Assembly: GCA_003427395.1 (NCBI GenBank)
Contig: BFEA01000271.1
Location: forward strand, 593,845 to 623,329
Reading direction: 5' to 3'
Source of the DNA: Chara braunii
Taxonomy: Eukaryota; Streptophyta; Charophyceae; Charales; Characeae
DNA length: 29,485 nt
The notes beneath the pieces are model-generated. The model did no database searches, was not told the DNA's origin, and saw only the letters and a program-made list of their open reading frames with translations. Positions 18,344-28,902 of the stretch are shown here, in pieces (the first letter of the stretch is position 1; each line of letters opens with the position of its first letter). The translations under genes and the position numbers were made by a program.

Positions 18344-18379
18344 NGTTGACGATGCTTCTTNGCAGTTGNTTCTTGTGAN
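18344..18379. other. Ambiguous bases (N) in leader of element 3
   Basis: N at 18344, 18361, 18369 and 18379. The cluster suggests a low-quality or mixed-repeat read region just before the 471-bp duplication. A further N is at 29387. Confidence 0.9.
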
Positions 18380-18468
18380 GTCAGGCCGATATTAGGCGCA
18401 CGACCTGGGTAGAGAGGTGTGCGCCGGAAGGCTGTACGGCTTGGGATGCCGTGGCGACGACGGAATGT

Positions 18469-19410
18469 ATGATTGGTGATGACAGCGTGCTGATCTGGCA
18501 TTTGGCTGAGGTGGCCCTGCATTGCGTTGTGGGTGGTACCAAGGCTACGACCAGTCATCAAATGCACACTCAGCTCAATTGGTGAGAAATTTGTGGTTGG
18601 GGGCAGCTATCTCCAGGTATGTTGTTCCCTTACCTTATCTACCCTCTCAATCTCTTCTTACCGCGAGGAAGTGAGTCCAACTTGAAAGTCCTCTCTCTTG
18701 GTGAGGTGTCGTGAGCGCTCTACCTTGAGAGACGACAATCTTCCCGGTGGCGCATCTGGAAGGAGAAAGGGCGGTGCCTCTGAGGGGCCCTGGTCGAAGC
18801 ACGTGGGTCACGGTCACCATGCCAACCAAATGGGATTAGTACATGCATGCGATGGCTGCTTCGTCCATGACAGCACTTCTGCTGCGCTGATAGAGGGGTG
18901 TGCGGACTGAACAGCCTTATGCAGACGCTCCCAGACCGTATGATTGGTGATGAGAGCATGCTGATCTGGCATTTGGCTGAGGTGGCACTGCATTGCGTTG
19001 TGGGTGGTACCAAGGCTACGACGAGTCATCAAATGCACACTCAGCTCAATTGGTTAGAAATTTGCGGTTGGGGGAAGCTATCTCCAGGTATGTTGTTCCC
19101 TTACCTTATCTACCCTCTCAATCTCTTCTTACCACGAGGAAGTGAGTCCAACTTGAAAGTCCTCTCTCTTGGTGAGGTGTCGTCAACACTCTATCTTGAG
19201 AGACGACAATCTTCCCGGTGGCGCATCTGGAAGGAGAAAGGGCGGTGCCTCTGAGGGGCCCTGGTCGAAGCACGTAGGTCACGGTCACCATGCCAACCCA
19301 ATGGGATTAGTACACGCATGGGATGGCTGCTTCGTCCATGACAGCACTTCTGCTGCGCTGATAGAGGGGTGTGCGGACTGAACAGCCTTATGCAGACGCT
19401 CCCAGACCGT
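18469..19410 (+). repeat. 471-bp tandem duplication in leader of element 3
   Basis: Copies at 18469-18939 and 18940-19410 share start ATGATTGGTGATGA and end CCAGACCGT, with about 15-20 differences. The unit equals 157 codons. Each copy has an open frame reading LIWHLAEVALHCVVGGTKATTSHQ; copy 1 is cut by TGA where copy 2 has TTA. Each also holds a second frame with RKGGASEGPWSKHVGHGHHA. A donor-like CCAGGTATGTTG is in both. I do not recognise either peptide. Confidence 0.9.
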
Positions 19411-20573
19411 CTATAAGCATTTCTGGATAGGGTTCCGATCTGTCAACTGGCTGTGATCGTCGTCCTGATTGCGACGTTAAATAATTCTTGAGCGACCTTG
19501 GGGGCAGTCCTTAAATAGGCCTCTTGATCAGCAAGATCAGTCGAACGTACGGCTCGTTGTACGCGAGGATAAAGAAAGGGCAAGCCTGGTCATAAGCATG
19601 CACCTGGGGCACAGGGGTGGGCCAACATTGCACACCTATGACACTACTGCTCAATAATGCTCATCAGTATGTTGGATTGAGGGGAGGGGAGGTTCCAATT
19701 GGTGCTAAACTGTAAAGACAACCATACCCATTGTTCATACATCTGCAACATAGTTTAGTTTTATTGTTGATTAGCTGGTTGACAACATAGTTTAGTTTTA
19801 TTGTTGATTAGTTGGTTGACAGACTGCGAACACCTCACAGACAATTTAGTTTAGGACTATTGTTTCTATGCAAAACTTCTGTAAGTGAACTAATCATGAT
19901 ATAACTAAATTATGTTTACGATCTTTTGTGAATGTTGTAGGCTGCCACTTGGTCGGTTAAGTAGGGGACCTGCCGAACACATTTATTTTTAGAAAATTAG
20001 GTGTCGGTCAAACACATGCTGTGGTCACTTTCTCGAAAACTGAAAGCCGAACAGGGAGTTGTAGTGCAGATAGTGTTTGCCTAACTGATGAGTGGGTCAG
20101 ACACCGAAGAGGGTAGAGTTGACGATGCGAGGCTGACACGTTCGAGATTACTGAAACAGTTTTCACCTTTGGCAGTAGCCGATGCAGATCCCAGGGGTCG
20201 ATCCCTTGACCTCAGCTTACCTGTGTACAGTATCTGTACAGTTCCCTGGAGTTGAACCCGTGACCTGCACGATAGCCAGTGGTAAGTAGGTCACCGTAGG
20301 TTGTAGGCTGTAGGAAGATTCGAGCTGTAGACCTGTAGGGTAGGAGTCCAAGTAGAGTCCAGAAGCCCAGCTTTAGTCCTTCTAGAAGGTTGGCAAGTGG
20401 TCAAGTGGTGAGTCTAAGGTAGGCCCACGTTTTTCAGACGAAGACAAGTGGCAAGGTCAACAGGTAGGACCTCAGTGCAGTCGGTACGACTGCCTACAGT
20501 CAGGAGAAGGGTCTAGAGAGTCCCAGTGCAGTCCAGCAAGTACCACAGGGGGACTGTGAGCACCAAGGGCCGA
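19411..20573. other. Leader or nested LTR U3 sequence, no gene
   Basis: No domain-bearing frame is present. It contains a 37-bp tandem repeat (19746-19819), the 32-base word shared with 865-896 (20021-20052), and many GTAGG/CTGTAG words at 20280-20400. The left boundary of LTR A is likely somewhere here. Confidence 0.5.
19746..19819. repeat. 37-bp tandem duplication
   Basis: CAACATAGTTTAGTTTTATT and GTTGATTAG[C/T]TGGTTGA occur at 19746-19782 and 19783-19819 with one difference. Confidence 0.9.
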
Positions 20574-21010
20574 AGGTAAAGGGCAGACCAACGAATTTCT
20601 GAAGTATAAATCAAGAGGCAGCGCCCAGCCATTCATTCATTCCTGCGTGACCCATGCGGAAGCGCTGTCACAGCAGCTTGTGCAAGGAGGTCTGCAGATG
20701 AGCCCGGAGGACGCAGTGGGCAAGAGAGGAGGAGTTAGCATAGCGATAGGTTAGAGGCAGCCATTGCTGCCATAGCTGTAGTTAGTAGTGAGTGTGTGTG
20801 TTCGAGTGTTAGAGTGATGCGTGTGGGATATCCAGGGTGATCCAGTGCATGTGAACAGTAAGATGTTTGGGCGCTGAAGTCGCCATAGCCATTTGAGAGT
20901 GAACTCGTATCTGAAGCCATATCTCTGAGTTTTGAGTGGGCGCATGTCGCCAGTGTGCTGCGTACTGTTTACATATGTGAAAAGTGTGTTTGAAAGCGAG
21001 TCTGATTGCA
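20574..21010 (+). repeat. LTR-A, left copy (LTR-like, ends in CA)
   Basis: This segment is the reverse complement of 29050-29485 with only about six differences and one N. All the differences are transitions, so identity is near 98.6%. The shared homology stops sharply at ATTGCA (21010), as expected of an LTR end. TATAAAT at 20605 is a plausible promoter. The true left end is unknown because the other copy runs off the window. It may be a solo LTR nested in the leader of element 3, as it is much younger than that element's own LTRs. Confidence 0.7.
20605..20611 (+). promoter_or_regulatory. TATA box in LTR-A
   Basis: TATAAAT, followed about 30 bases on by ATTCATTCATTCC. The same word is present in the inverted copy, directed leftward there. 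Confidence 0.5.
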
Positions 21011-21192
21011 TTACTAAGGATCCCGCACGTGTTTCAAGCCCTACGGCCGGGGGTTGAGAGACGGCTTCGTGCCGAAGATAGAGCCTGTGCTCTCGCAGCA
21101 GCAGGGATACAGCACTAGCTGCAAGTCTGGCGTTGGCAGCAGCAAACGCCGCAGCTAGGGAAAAGGCTGCAGCCGTAGCCAGTGCAGCAGCA

Positions 21193-22760
21193 ATGGCTAA
21201 CGGAGCAGCATCCTCTTCTGCATCCTCATCCCTATTGGGAATGCCCTCAGGGCCCACGGGTACTTCCGGATCACAAGTCAAATGGCGGGCTCGCAGTTCA
21301 GTCTGTTGACCACACGCAGCACGGAGCTATTAGAGCTCCAACAAGTCGAGAGGATCCGCACCGGGTTAGAGAGGGAACTGAAACAAGCTACCGATAGGGA
21401 AAAAGAGATCAAAAATAGAACAGCCAGGCTCGATACGTTAGAGGCAGACAAAGCTGCATTAGAGGGGTTAGATGAGTCAGCCATGTCAAACCAAATGAAA
21501 GTGTTGAAGGCCAGCATACTGTCGCTGCATGCGCACGTGGACAGTAGGCTGGATTTCATGCAGAACTCCTTGGACCAAATTTTGGACCTTTTGCAAAGGC
21601 CAGGATTACGGCCAGCAGCACAGTCGCCGTTGCCGTAAACGGCGATGTCATACCCCTTTCCGGTACAAGCTGGCACACAGCCAAGTGGTACGTCTGCAAC
21701 AGCCACACAGACTATTGCTCCTCCTCCTTCTGGTCCAGCGATGATAGCTACACAATCACCGCAACAACCTATTCCACCACAAGGACAGCCGCAAGGTCAA
21801 TGGTACCCAAAGACCCCAATGAAACCGCCCCTTGCCTTCTCCGGTGACAAGAAGGACGAGGAACTCAACGCTTGGTTGAGAATGGTTCCAATGTGAGTAA
21901 GGAGGAGGAGGTGATTACTGTTGCATCTTACCTTGAGGGTAAGGCAGCCAAATGGCTGGATGGGATAGTAGCGAAGGCCGGGTTCAGACGACGCATGGCA
22001 GACTGGGGTAAGACCCTCACTTTAGAAGAGTTCTTGCATATGGTAGAAGCTCGCTGGCATAATCCGCAGCAGGCACAAATTGCCACTGGCGCAATGTTGA
22101 GACTGGACAAGCGAAAGTACAAGTCAGTCAGAGAGCTAACGTCTACCGTAGAGAACCTCATCGACGTTCCCGGTATACGCTACGATGACCAGGTCTTATT
22201 GACCATGTTTTTGAGATGTCTGCCCAAGAATCTCAGGACCTTACTGGCCAGCGAGGCTCGCCTCGAGTATCATTCTTTTGAGACCTTCTCTAGAAAGGCC
22301 TTAGATTTAGAGGCTACTCTAGGAAGTGCTCAACCTACTCCAGTAGACGGAAGGAAGAAGAAGAGTCGAGAGGAATGGAAGAAGGGTAGTAGATTAATGA
22401 TGGTCGAGTCCGATGGGACTCAAACTGAAATCGAAGAACTTACCAACCAGATGGACGGTTCAGAGTACAACCTGATGGACGGTTCAGAGTACGACGGCGA
22501 GGAAGTCGTCGAGGATAGCACCCTCGCCGCAGTTGTAAAGACTAAGGCAGGTGGCCGAGGTAGGGGCCATCAAAAGAGTCAAGGGCAGACCGCCTCGAAT
22601 CAGTCCTTGATCAGGATGTGTGGCAGGACCGCCGAGTGCGTGGTGCTTGCATCAACTGTGGTCAATACGGACACACCCAGTACAAGTGCAAGAACGCTAA
22701 GGTCACGCAAAAGATACCCCCTGGGGGAGGAGTACCTTCTTCCCAAGCTTCCAGCTCGGG
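21193..22760 (+). pseudogene. gag: gag of element 3, broken
   Basis: It begins with an Ala-rich stretch and ATG 21193 (MANGAASSSASSS), then shifts frame near 21280 into a coiled coil (LLELQQVERIRTGLERELKQ, 21330-21560). TAA at 21636 interrupts. A Pro/Gln-rich linker reaches the capsid start (KTPMKPPLAFSGDKKDEELN, about 21808). After a frameshift near 21880 comes the capsid: ASYLEGKAAKWLD, LTLEEFLHMVEARW and VLLTMFLRCLPKNLR (21910-22300). A 24-base duplication (MDGSEYNL/MDGSEYDG) lies at about 22450-22500. A last frameshift near 22615 leads into the zinc knuckle. Confidence 0.85.
22648..22689 (+). other. CCHC zinc knuckle of element 3 Gag
   Basis: CINCGQYGHTQYKC matches C-X2-C-X4-H-X4-C. It is in a frame other than the capsid frame, so a frameshift separates them. 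Confidence 0.92.
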
Positions 22761-22766
22761 AAACAT

Positions 22767-23537
22767 GTGAGGTCGGTGGAAGTTTTAGCTGCTTCTACTC
22801 ATGGTGAAGTGGGCCAGATACCCTCCCCACTTCATGAGAAGGCCATAGCTAATGACTCTTTAGTCACCCTGCAGACTCATCTAGACCAAACTATGCTCTG
22901 TATGTTGGATGTGTCTGAAGCCTTAGAAGATTTGGAAAGTGAGTGTTCAAGGACCCTCGCGAATCTTGGGTGGCACTACGTAGAGGTCCTAGAGGGTTTC
23001 GTTGTGGAAGTTGCAATGGGAGGCCGCAAATGTGGTGCCTTCGTAAACATCGGCTCCATGCGGAATTACATAAGTCGTGACTGTTTGGAAAGGCTGCACC
23101 TAAAGGACCGAGTACAGCACCTTAGTAGACCGGTAGCATCTACTTTGGCCAATAAGGAGCGCATGGTTGTCACAAACTATGTCAAGGATGTAGTTTGTAC
23201 CTTCTCCTATGGAGGAGGGGAACTTAATAACAAGATTTCATTCCTGGTTAGCGACGACTTACCCTTTGATATGATATTAGGAATGTACTACCTTGAGGTT
23301 GCCAAGCCCCAGTTTGACTGGGACAAGAAGGTGCTAAAGCATAAGTTGCCCGATGGAAGGACCGTGAGACTGGCTAAGTACAAGGTCAGTAGGTTAATAG
23401 AAACCTATGGCTGCTTGTGTGCATCAGCGTTCTATAATTACTATAAACAGAACCAAGAGGAGGGTATGTACCTAGTGTATGTCTCTGAGAAAGGGGAGGC
23501 CGTTAAAACACCCAGAGATGGAACACGTCGTTGTTAA
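22767..23537 (+). pseudogene. Retropepsin of element 3, catalytic Asp replaced by Asn
   Basis: The frame contains the protease fold: VVEVAMGGRKCGAFVNIGSMRNYIS and LPFDMILGMYYLEVAKPQFDW. The catalytic position, Asp in DSG/DTG/DCG enzymes, is Asn here (AAC, 23046-23048), one transition from GAC. The remaining fold is uninterrupted to TAA 23535, beyond the domain. The RT that should follow is in another frame from about 23510. Confidence 0.85.
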
Positions 23538-24450
23538 GTTTCCTGATCTGTTCAAGGAGCCCACAAAAGTCGTAGATAGGGAGATTGTCCACGCCATAGA
23601 AATCATTCCAGGGAGTAAAACCCTAAAGGGAAGGATCTATAGGATGGCTCCGACCGAGTTGGACGAACTTCGGCGACAACTGAAAGAGCTGACAGAAAAG
23701 GGTTGGATACGGCCGAGTACTTCCCCCTTCGGATCTCCAGTGCTATTGAGGATGTGCATTGATTACAGAGGCCTCAATGCCATTACAGTATAGACGACCT
23801 ATTGGATAGGGTGCAGGGATGTAAGTACTACATCAAGATAGACTTAAAGTCCGGCTAACATCAGATTGCTATAAGACCTGAGGATCAGCACAAAATTGCA
23901 TTTCAGACCAGATACGGTATGTACGAGTTTGTGGTGATTCCCTTTGGCCTTTGCAATGAGCCGGGTATATTCCAGCACGCCATGAATAGGATCTTCCATG
24001 ACTACTTAGATAAGTTTGTCGTCGTGTACCTTGACGATATTCTCATCTTAGTAAGTATGTCGAGGAGCATGCACAGCACGTAGAGACTGTACTATCACTC
24101 CTGCGACAGCACAAGTATAAGGTCAACCTAGAGAAATGTGAGTTTGGACGCACTAGGATCTTGTACTTGGGTCATGAGGTATCCGCGGAAGGAATTAGGC
24201 CAGAAGATGCGAAGGTGGCTAGTATCAGGGACTGGCCACGACCTCAGACTGTTACTGAGGTCAGATCTTTCTTAGGGATGTGCAGCTACTATAGGAACTT
24301 TGTGAAGAATTATTCCACAGTCGCCTCTCCTTTGACTGATCTAACTCGACTTGACACGCCATGGGACTGGAGTGATGAGTGTGAGGTTGCTTTCAAACGA
24401 TTGAAGCATGCACTGATGAATCATGAGGTTCTCATGGTGCCCGACCCTCA
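23510..24450 (+). pseudogene. Reverse transcriptase of element 3, broken
   Basis: The order is VVKFPDLFKEP, LTEKGWIRPSTSPFGSPVL (a few residues deleted after PVL), RMCIDYRGLNAITV, then a deletion and frameshift near 23790. IDDLLDRVQGCKYYIKIDLKSG follows and ends in TAA (about 23857) where the family has Tyr. After that come [33 protein letters not shown] and YLDD (24027-24038), intact. A frameshift near 24048 leads to the thumb ([16 protein letters not shown] ... LYLGHEVSAEGIRPEDAKV). Catalytic residues survive, but the frame is open only in pieces. Confidence 0.92.
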
Positions 24451-24850
24451 GAAGTCTTTCATTGTGACCACTGACGCAAGCCATTTCGGTATTGGCGTAG
24501 TACTGGCTCAGCAGGATGGGAAGAAGTTGGGACCGATCGAGTATATGAGCAAAAAGATGCCATCAAAAAACCTGGCAAAGTCCACCTATGAAAGGGAACT
24601 CCATGCTCTCTACAAGGCACTTGTCCATTGGAGGCACTTTCTGTTGGGACGGTTTTTCTATTTGAGAACTGACCATCAGACCCTTAAATGGATCGAGACT
24701 CAACCGGCTCTTTCTGATGCACTCAAGCGCTGGATTGAGGTCATAGATCAGTATGACTTCAAGCTAGAGTATCTGAAGGGAGAGTACAACAAGGTTGCAG
24801 ATGCGCTATCACGTAGGGCAGACTACCTAGGGGCGCTAGTTTCTGAGTTT
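24451..24850 (+). pseudogene. RNase H of element 3
   Basis: It is within the long open frame 24161-25492. TTDASHFGIGVVL (Asp), YERELHALYKAL (Glu), LRTDHQTLKWI (Asp) and VADALSRRADY (Asp) give a complete DEDD set. This is the best preserved domain in the window and shares its frame with the RT thumb and integrase. Confidence 0.93.
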
Positions 24851-26060
24851 GGTGTATCTGAGGAAGTAACTCAATCGTTGGTGGGAGCCTATCACAAAGA
24901 CCCTGTCACGATGGACATCATACGCAAACTTCAGGCGAAAGATAAGGCCACAGAAGATGAGTTTGTGATGGTGGGCGGGCTACTCTTTCTTGATAAGGCC
25001 GGATTTAAAAGATTAGTTATTCCATCTAGTGAGCATTTGCGCAGTTCATTTCTAGGAGAATGTCATGACGCAACTGGACACTTTGGCTACAAAAGGACCA
25101 GTGTCAATCTAGTACAGCGATTTTGGTGGCCCGGAATGCTAGATGATGCAAAGAAGTATGTGGAGACCTGTCAGGTCTGTCAGCGGGACAAGCCGCGAAC
25201 TCAAGCACCGCTTGGGTTGCTGAAGCCCTTACCTATCCCCGCTGGTTCGAGACAGAGTGTTTCCATGGATTTCATGGACACCCTGGTGACCAGTAGGAAT
25301 GGCAAGAGGCACATCTTTGTCATCATAGACCAATTCAACAAGTACGCTAAACTAATTGCCATGCCAAACATCGCAAGGACCGAACACGTGATTTTGGACT
25401 GCCAAAGTCAATCGTTAGTGACAGAGATGTCCGCTTCACAAGTGAGCTGTGGAAGAAGACTGCTGAGCAATTGGGCAGTCAACTTCAGATGACCTTCGGG
25501 AATCATCCCGAAGCCATCGGACAGACCGAGCAGGTGAACAGAGTTGTACAACACTTGTTGAGGCATTGCATCAAGCCCAGCCAGGGTGATTGGGATGAGA
25601 AGTTGCCTCTCATCGCCAGCCTGTACAACAACGCTGTACACAGCAGTACCTGCATCAGTCCTAATCAGCTGCGCTTGGGATGGAAGCCTAGATCAACTCT
25701 GGACTTCCTCCTGCCTGAAAACCGACCTTCTGCAACTCCGGGCACACTTGAGCATGGTGTGCAGTATGAGAAGTTGCTACAGCAAGCTGTCGAGCACATC
25801 AGGAAATCTCAGCAAGCAATGATTGCTTCTGAGAACAAACATCGTCGACAGTCCTCATTTCAGGTAGGGGAACGTGTCTGGGTCAAGGCCAGTGAGCTAG
25901 GACAGGAATTCGATATCTCTCAAAAACTAATGCCTTAGTATTTTGGTTCCCGGGAAGTCCTGGACATAGTTGGGGATGAGATGGATGGTCCTTCCTATGT
26001 TATCCGTATCCCTGGTCACCTGCGCACGCACCCTATGTTTCATGCCTCAAAGCTTGCACC
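24851..26060 (+). pseudogene. Integrase of element 3
   Basis: The zinc region is intact: HDATGHFGYKRT ... CQVCQRDK (about 25066-25190). First Asp: VSMDFMDTL (about 25260). A small deletion with frameshift near 25385 follows TEHV. The next frame has IVSDRDVRFTSELW (second Asp) and HPEAIGQTEQVNR (Glu) at about 25405-25545. The C-terminal part reads FQVGERVWVKASEL, then TAG at 25936 (after LMP) and FGSREVLDIVGDE ... HPMFHASKL. The DDE set is complete. Stops and one frameshift are the only lesions. Confidence 0.92.
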
Positions 26061-26097
26061 TTTCGCTGAGACGGATCAATTTCCTTAAAGGAGATCA

Positions 26098-26346
26098 ATG
26101 CTGCCCCCAACAATGGATGGCCAAATGGACATCAACAACATTCTGGATCACAGAGACATGCCTGTTCCCAAACCTCTTGGCAGAGGAAGACCTCCAAAAC
26201 CCAAGAGAGAATACACAGTCAGATTCAGGCATCACACAGATCAGAAAGAAGATCGGTGGTTCACCAGAGAGGAACTGATTGAAACAGCACCTCAAGTGGT
26301 GGTGGAATATGAAAGACAGCTAAAGGGGAAGGCACCTGCGAAGTAA
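26098..26346 (+). pseudogene. Chromodomain-like tail of element 3
   Basis: In the same frame as the integrase C-terminus but after a TAA at about 26086, this reads MDINNILDHRDMPV, a basic linker with GRGRPPKPKRE (AT-hook-like), then YTVRF (26212), RWFTREELIETAP and EYE (26313), ending at TAA 26344. INNILDHR matches the opening strand of a chromodomain (VEKILDHR-like), and YTVRF...RWF matches its YxVxW...TW core with Phe for the first Trp. Elements 1 and 2 end alike. Confidence 0.75.
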
Positions 26347-26370
26347 GCATCTCAGCGGACTTTCGAAGCT

Positions 26371-26383
26371 AAGGGGGATGGGA
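26371..26383 (+). other. Polypurine tract of element 3
   Basis: AAGGGGGATGGGA lies directly before TGTGAGGATTGAGCC, about 25 bases after the last stop codon. Confidence 0.8.
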
Positions 26384-27454
26384 TGTGAGGATTGAGCCCT
26401 CAACGGGGCCTTGCCGACATGCATATGTTCTGGGCATGGGCCCCCAGCAAGCCTCGTGCCCGCCCTAAGTGAAGGCGGGCCAGAATATCCACGAGAGACC
26501 TTCATTCAGCATTTCACAAAGTGGGTATCAAACAGTTGCCGCACGCCAGTTGGTTGCAGTGCATCGTGAGCCTCAGACTCCTGCAAAGGCAGTTGAGCCC
26601 AGGGCCTCGGTTGGTTGAGCCCTGGGCAACAGTCTGGGAGGCCGACACATCACACATTGGTCCCTGGCCTCAGAAAAGCAGTATTTCGCCCTCGAGGCTG
26701 AGGAAACCAACGGGAAACTGATACAAGGCATGAATCTGGACAACGGCCCTAGCATAAGGGGCGCAACTGTATTACCTGGGCCCCATCTGCATTGGGCCTG
26801 GGTACAGGTACTGGGGCCCAGGCGCAGGCTCAAGGCAGACCACCCACACGCAACACTGGCATATAGGCAGAACAGGCGAGTGGGCAGGGATCTTGGCCAT
26901 TGCGAGCAAGGCCGACACGCTGTAGCATTGCAAGGTGCTGCGCTGCGCTAGGCTGAGAGAAGGCAGGCTGGCGCTAAGCGGTGGGGCGCAGCCTGGCCGC
27001 AGGGCGCTGGCAGCCATAGCCGGGCTGCATGAGAGCGCTGAAGGAGGTGAGGGCAAAGGTGGTTCTTCGGAAGGTGAAGGGCGCTGTGTGGGATAACAAG
27101 GGAGAGTGAGGGAGAAGAGAGAGACGTACCTGGTGGAGAGGAGGTCGGCATTGGTGTTGACGTCATCACTCACTGGTAGTCAAGTTGTCTGGTTGCTTCC
27201 ATGCTGTAGTTGTAGGGATAGGCTGTAGAGTAGATAGGGCGCCTGGAGCCATTCACAAGAGAGAGCTACATAGGGTTATACTGTTGGTGTTGCCAGATTG
27301 GCCTTGGACATTGACTCACGATTCTGCTGTATCGTTCTCAAATGCATGGTTTCTTGGTTCCATTGTGCTATCTGCTCTTGCTTTGACTACTTGGACTTCA
27401 GCGTGATTTTGCAATTTGGATTTCTATGCTTCGTCCACATTCATGTTCCTTGCA
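26384..27454 (+). repeat. 3' LTR of element 3
   Basis: It starts TGTGAGGATT and ends TCCTTGCA, giving TG...CA ends and 1071 bases. Positions 26821-27454 match the left LTR remnant. The right copy alone carries an 18-base insertion (ATAGGCTGTAGAGTAGAT) near 27219-27236. The first 437 bases have no match at the left. Confidence 0.8.
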
Positions 27455-28512
27455 CCTTCACCTCTCGCACTGAGTGTCCATTTCGTGGGATTCAGATGTG
27501 AAGCGTCTGCTCATCAAGGAATTGGTCCCCGGGTCAGGAAAAAGTGCATCCTTCGGTTCCAATGCGTGGGATTCAGGCGCAAAGTGTCTGCTCTTCGAGC
27601 CTTGCTACTTTATTACCTTTAATTCTTTTTTGTACTTCATATCAAACTGAGGACAAAAGTGTGACTTTGTTCATGGGATATCTATTATCAGCCACTAACA
27701 TTCTCCAATCTCACCCTCCAGAAAATGCAACCACACACCATCATCCCAATTTGCCTCCGGAGAGAAGTGAAGCTTTGGTTCAATTCAAACAGAATTCCGC
27801 TACCTCACATAGCATAGAAGAGTGTGAGGCATCAGGCCTCAGCAGCGTCCAGCAAGGGCCGCCCACATCCAATTGACCCAGCCCTAAGTGAAGGGCAGGC
27901 GTACCACAGTAAAGCAAGGCCGTAAGGTAAGGCCCGGGCAAGTGGCAGCACATGGCATCTGTCCGGAAGATTCGACCCGTATGTCCAGCCCGGAGAATGT
28001 ATGTACATAGAACCAAATCACAATCCAAGGAATGTTGTGACAGACTGTTTGCAAGACAAGTGCACACGCCAGGGAAAGAGACAAAACTACCAATCCGGGG
28101 GGGGGAAACAGAGATGGGCACAGGTACAGACCATAACTGAGACAAAAGCAGGCTCCGAGTGGTCCTGACCACAATGGAGACAAAGCCAGGCTCTGAGTGG
28201 GACTCACCACAGTGAAGTGGCTCTGAGATGCACGCGAACGGAATTAGATGATGAAGGCAGAGATGCGGAAGGGAAGGAACGGAAATGGTGTTTTACGAGC
28301 ATGGCGATGGCAAAATAAAGATGGAAGTTCAACGTCAACAAACACACAAACAGAGAAGAGAAGTGGGTTGACGGCACAACAGACAAAAAAGAGCAAGTTG
28401 TTCACAGCATGTTAGCCCCTCTAGATGAGGCAAATCATAACAAAGGAGCGGTGCTGGGGACTAAGTAAAAATGGATCCAATGATGTTGATGGGCGGTGGA
28501 AGAGCGGGCAAG
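27455..28512. other. Flank of element 3, no gene recognised
   Basis: It contains a diverged repeat around CGTGGGATTCAG (27487 and 27565), a G9 run at about 28098 and a short repeat GAGACAAA..CAGGCTC.GAGTGG (28139 and 28178). Open frames on both strands show no domain. Confidence 0.5.
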
Positions 28513-28902
28513 TGTCATGACCTTGACGTGCTATCATTGGAACGTGTAGAACCCGAGGTAGTTCTCGCTGGTGTCAAGACTGCAAATTGCCCCAATTAGA
28601 GCTGTAACAACCATGAGTTCTATTCAGACGGCAGGATACTTGAGCAGATGGGAAAGTGATTATTAGCAGGGAACATTGAGGTGCACATGAAGAGGGGTGA
28701 GTGGCTATGTCATGACCTTGATTTGCTGTCATTGGAACGTGTAGAACCCGAGGTAGTTCTCGCTGGTGTCAAGACTACAAATTGCCCCAATTGGAACTGT
28801 AACAACCATGAGTTCGATTCAGACGGCAGGATACTTGAGCAGATGGGAAAGTGATTATTAGCAAGAAACATCGAGGTGCACATGAAGAGGGGTGAGTGGT
28901 TC
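28513..28902. repeat. 195-bp tandem duplication with a third partial copy
   Basis: Copies at 28513-28707 and 28708-28902 share TGTCATGACCTTGA, GGAACGTGTAGAACCCGAGG and CAGACGGCAGGATACTTGAG, with about a dozen differences. A third partial unit (GGTGCACATGAA[A/G]AGGGGTGAG) is at about 28985. The unit is 65 codons long. A minus-strand frame runs through it, but I do not recognise its peptide. It lies just inside the inverted LTR-A copy. Confidence 0.9.

Larger units (their letters stand above)
17667..27454 (+). mobile_element. Ty3/Gypsy LTR retrotransposon, element 3 (decayed)
   Basis: The 5' LTR remnant (17667-18277) is followed after three bases by a tRNA-iMet PBS. A polypurine tract at 26371-26383 sits against the 3' LTR (26384-27454). 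The two LTRs align over 611/634 bases at roughly 95% by eye, with one 18-base insertion in the right copy. Between them lie a 3-kb leader, gag, protease, RT, RNase H, integrase and a chromodomain-like tail. The 5% LTR divergence fits the number of stops and frameshifts. The left LTR lacks its first 437 or so bases. A younger LTR-like sequence (A) is nested in the leader. Confidence 0.8.

Noticed and set aside
20185-20260. Two tRNA-like T-arm words on the minus strand (GGGATCGACCCC, GGGTTCAACTCC)
   Set aside because: No full cloverleaf could be drawn around either: acceptor and anticodon stems fail. Possibly fragments of a tRNA-derived SINE.
21011-21035. PBS directly after the left LTR-A copy, making LTR-A the 5' LTR of element 3
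   Set aside because: The sequence after the LTR lacks TGG, and the LTR next to element 3's polypurine tract (26384) is a different family that matches 17667-18277.
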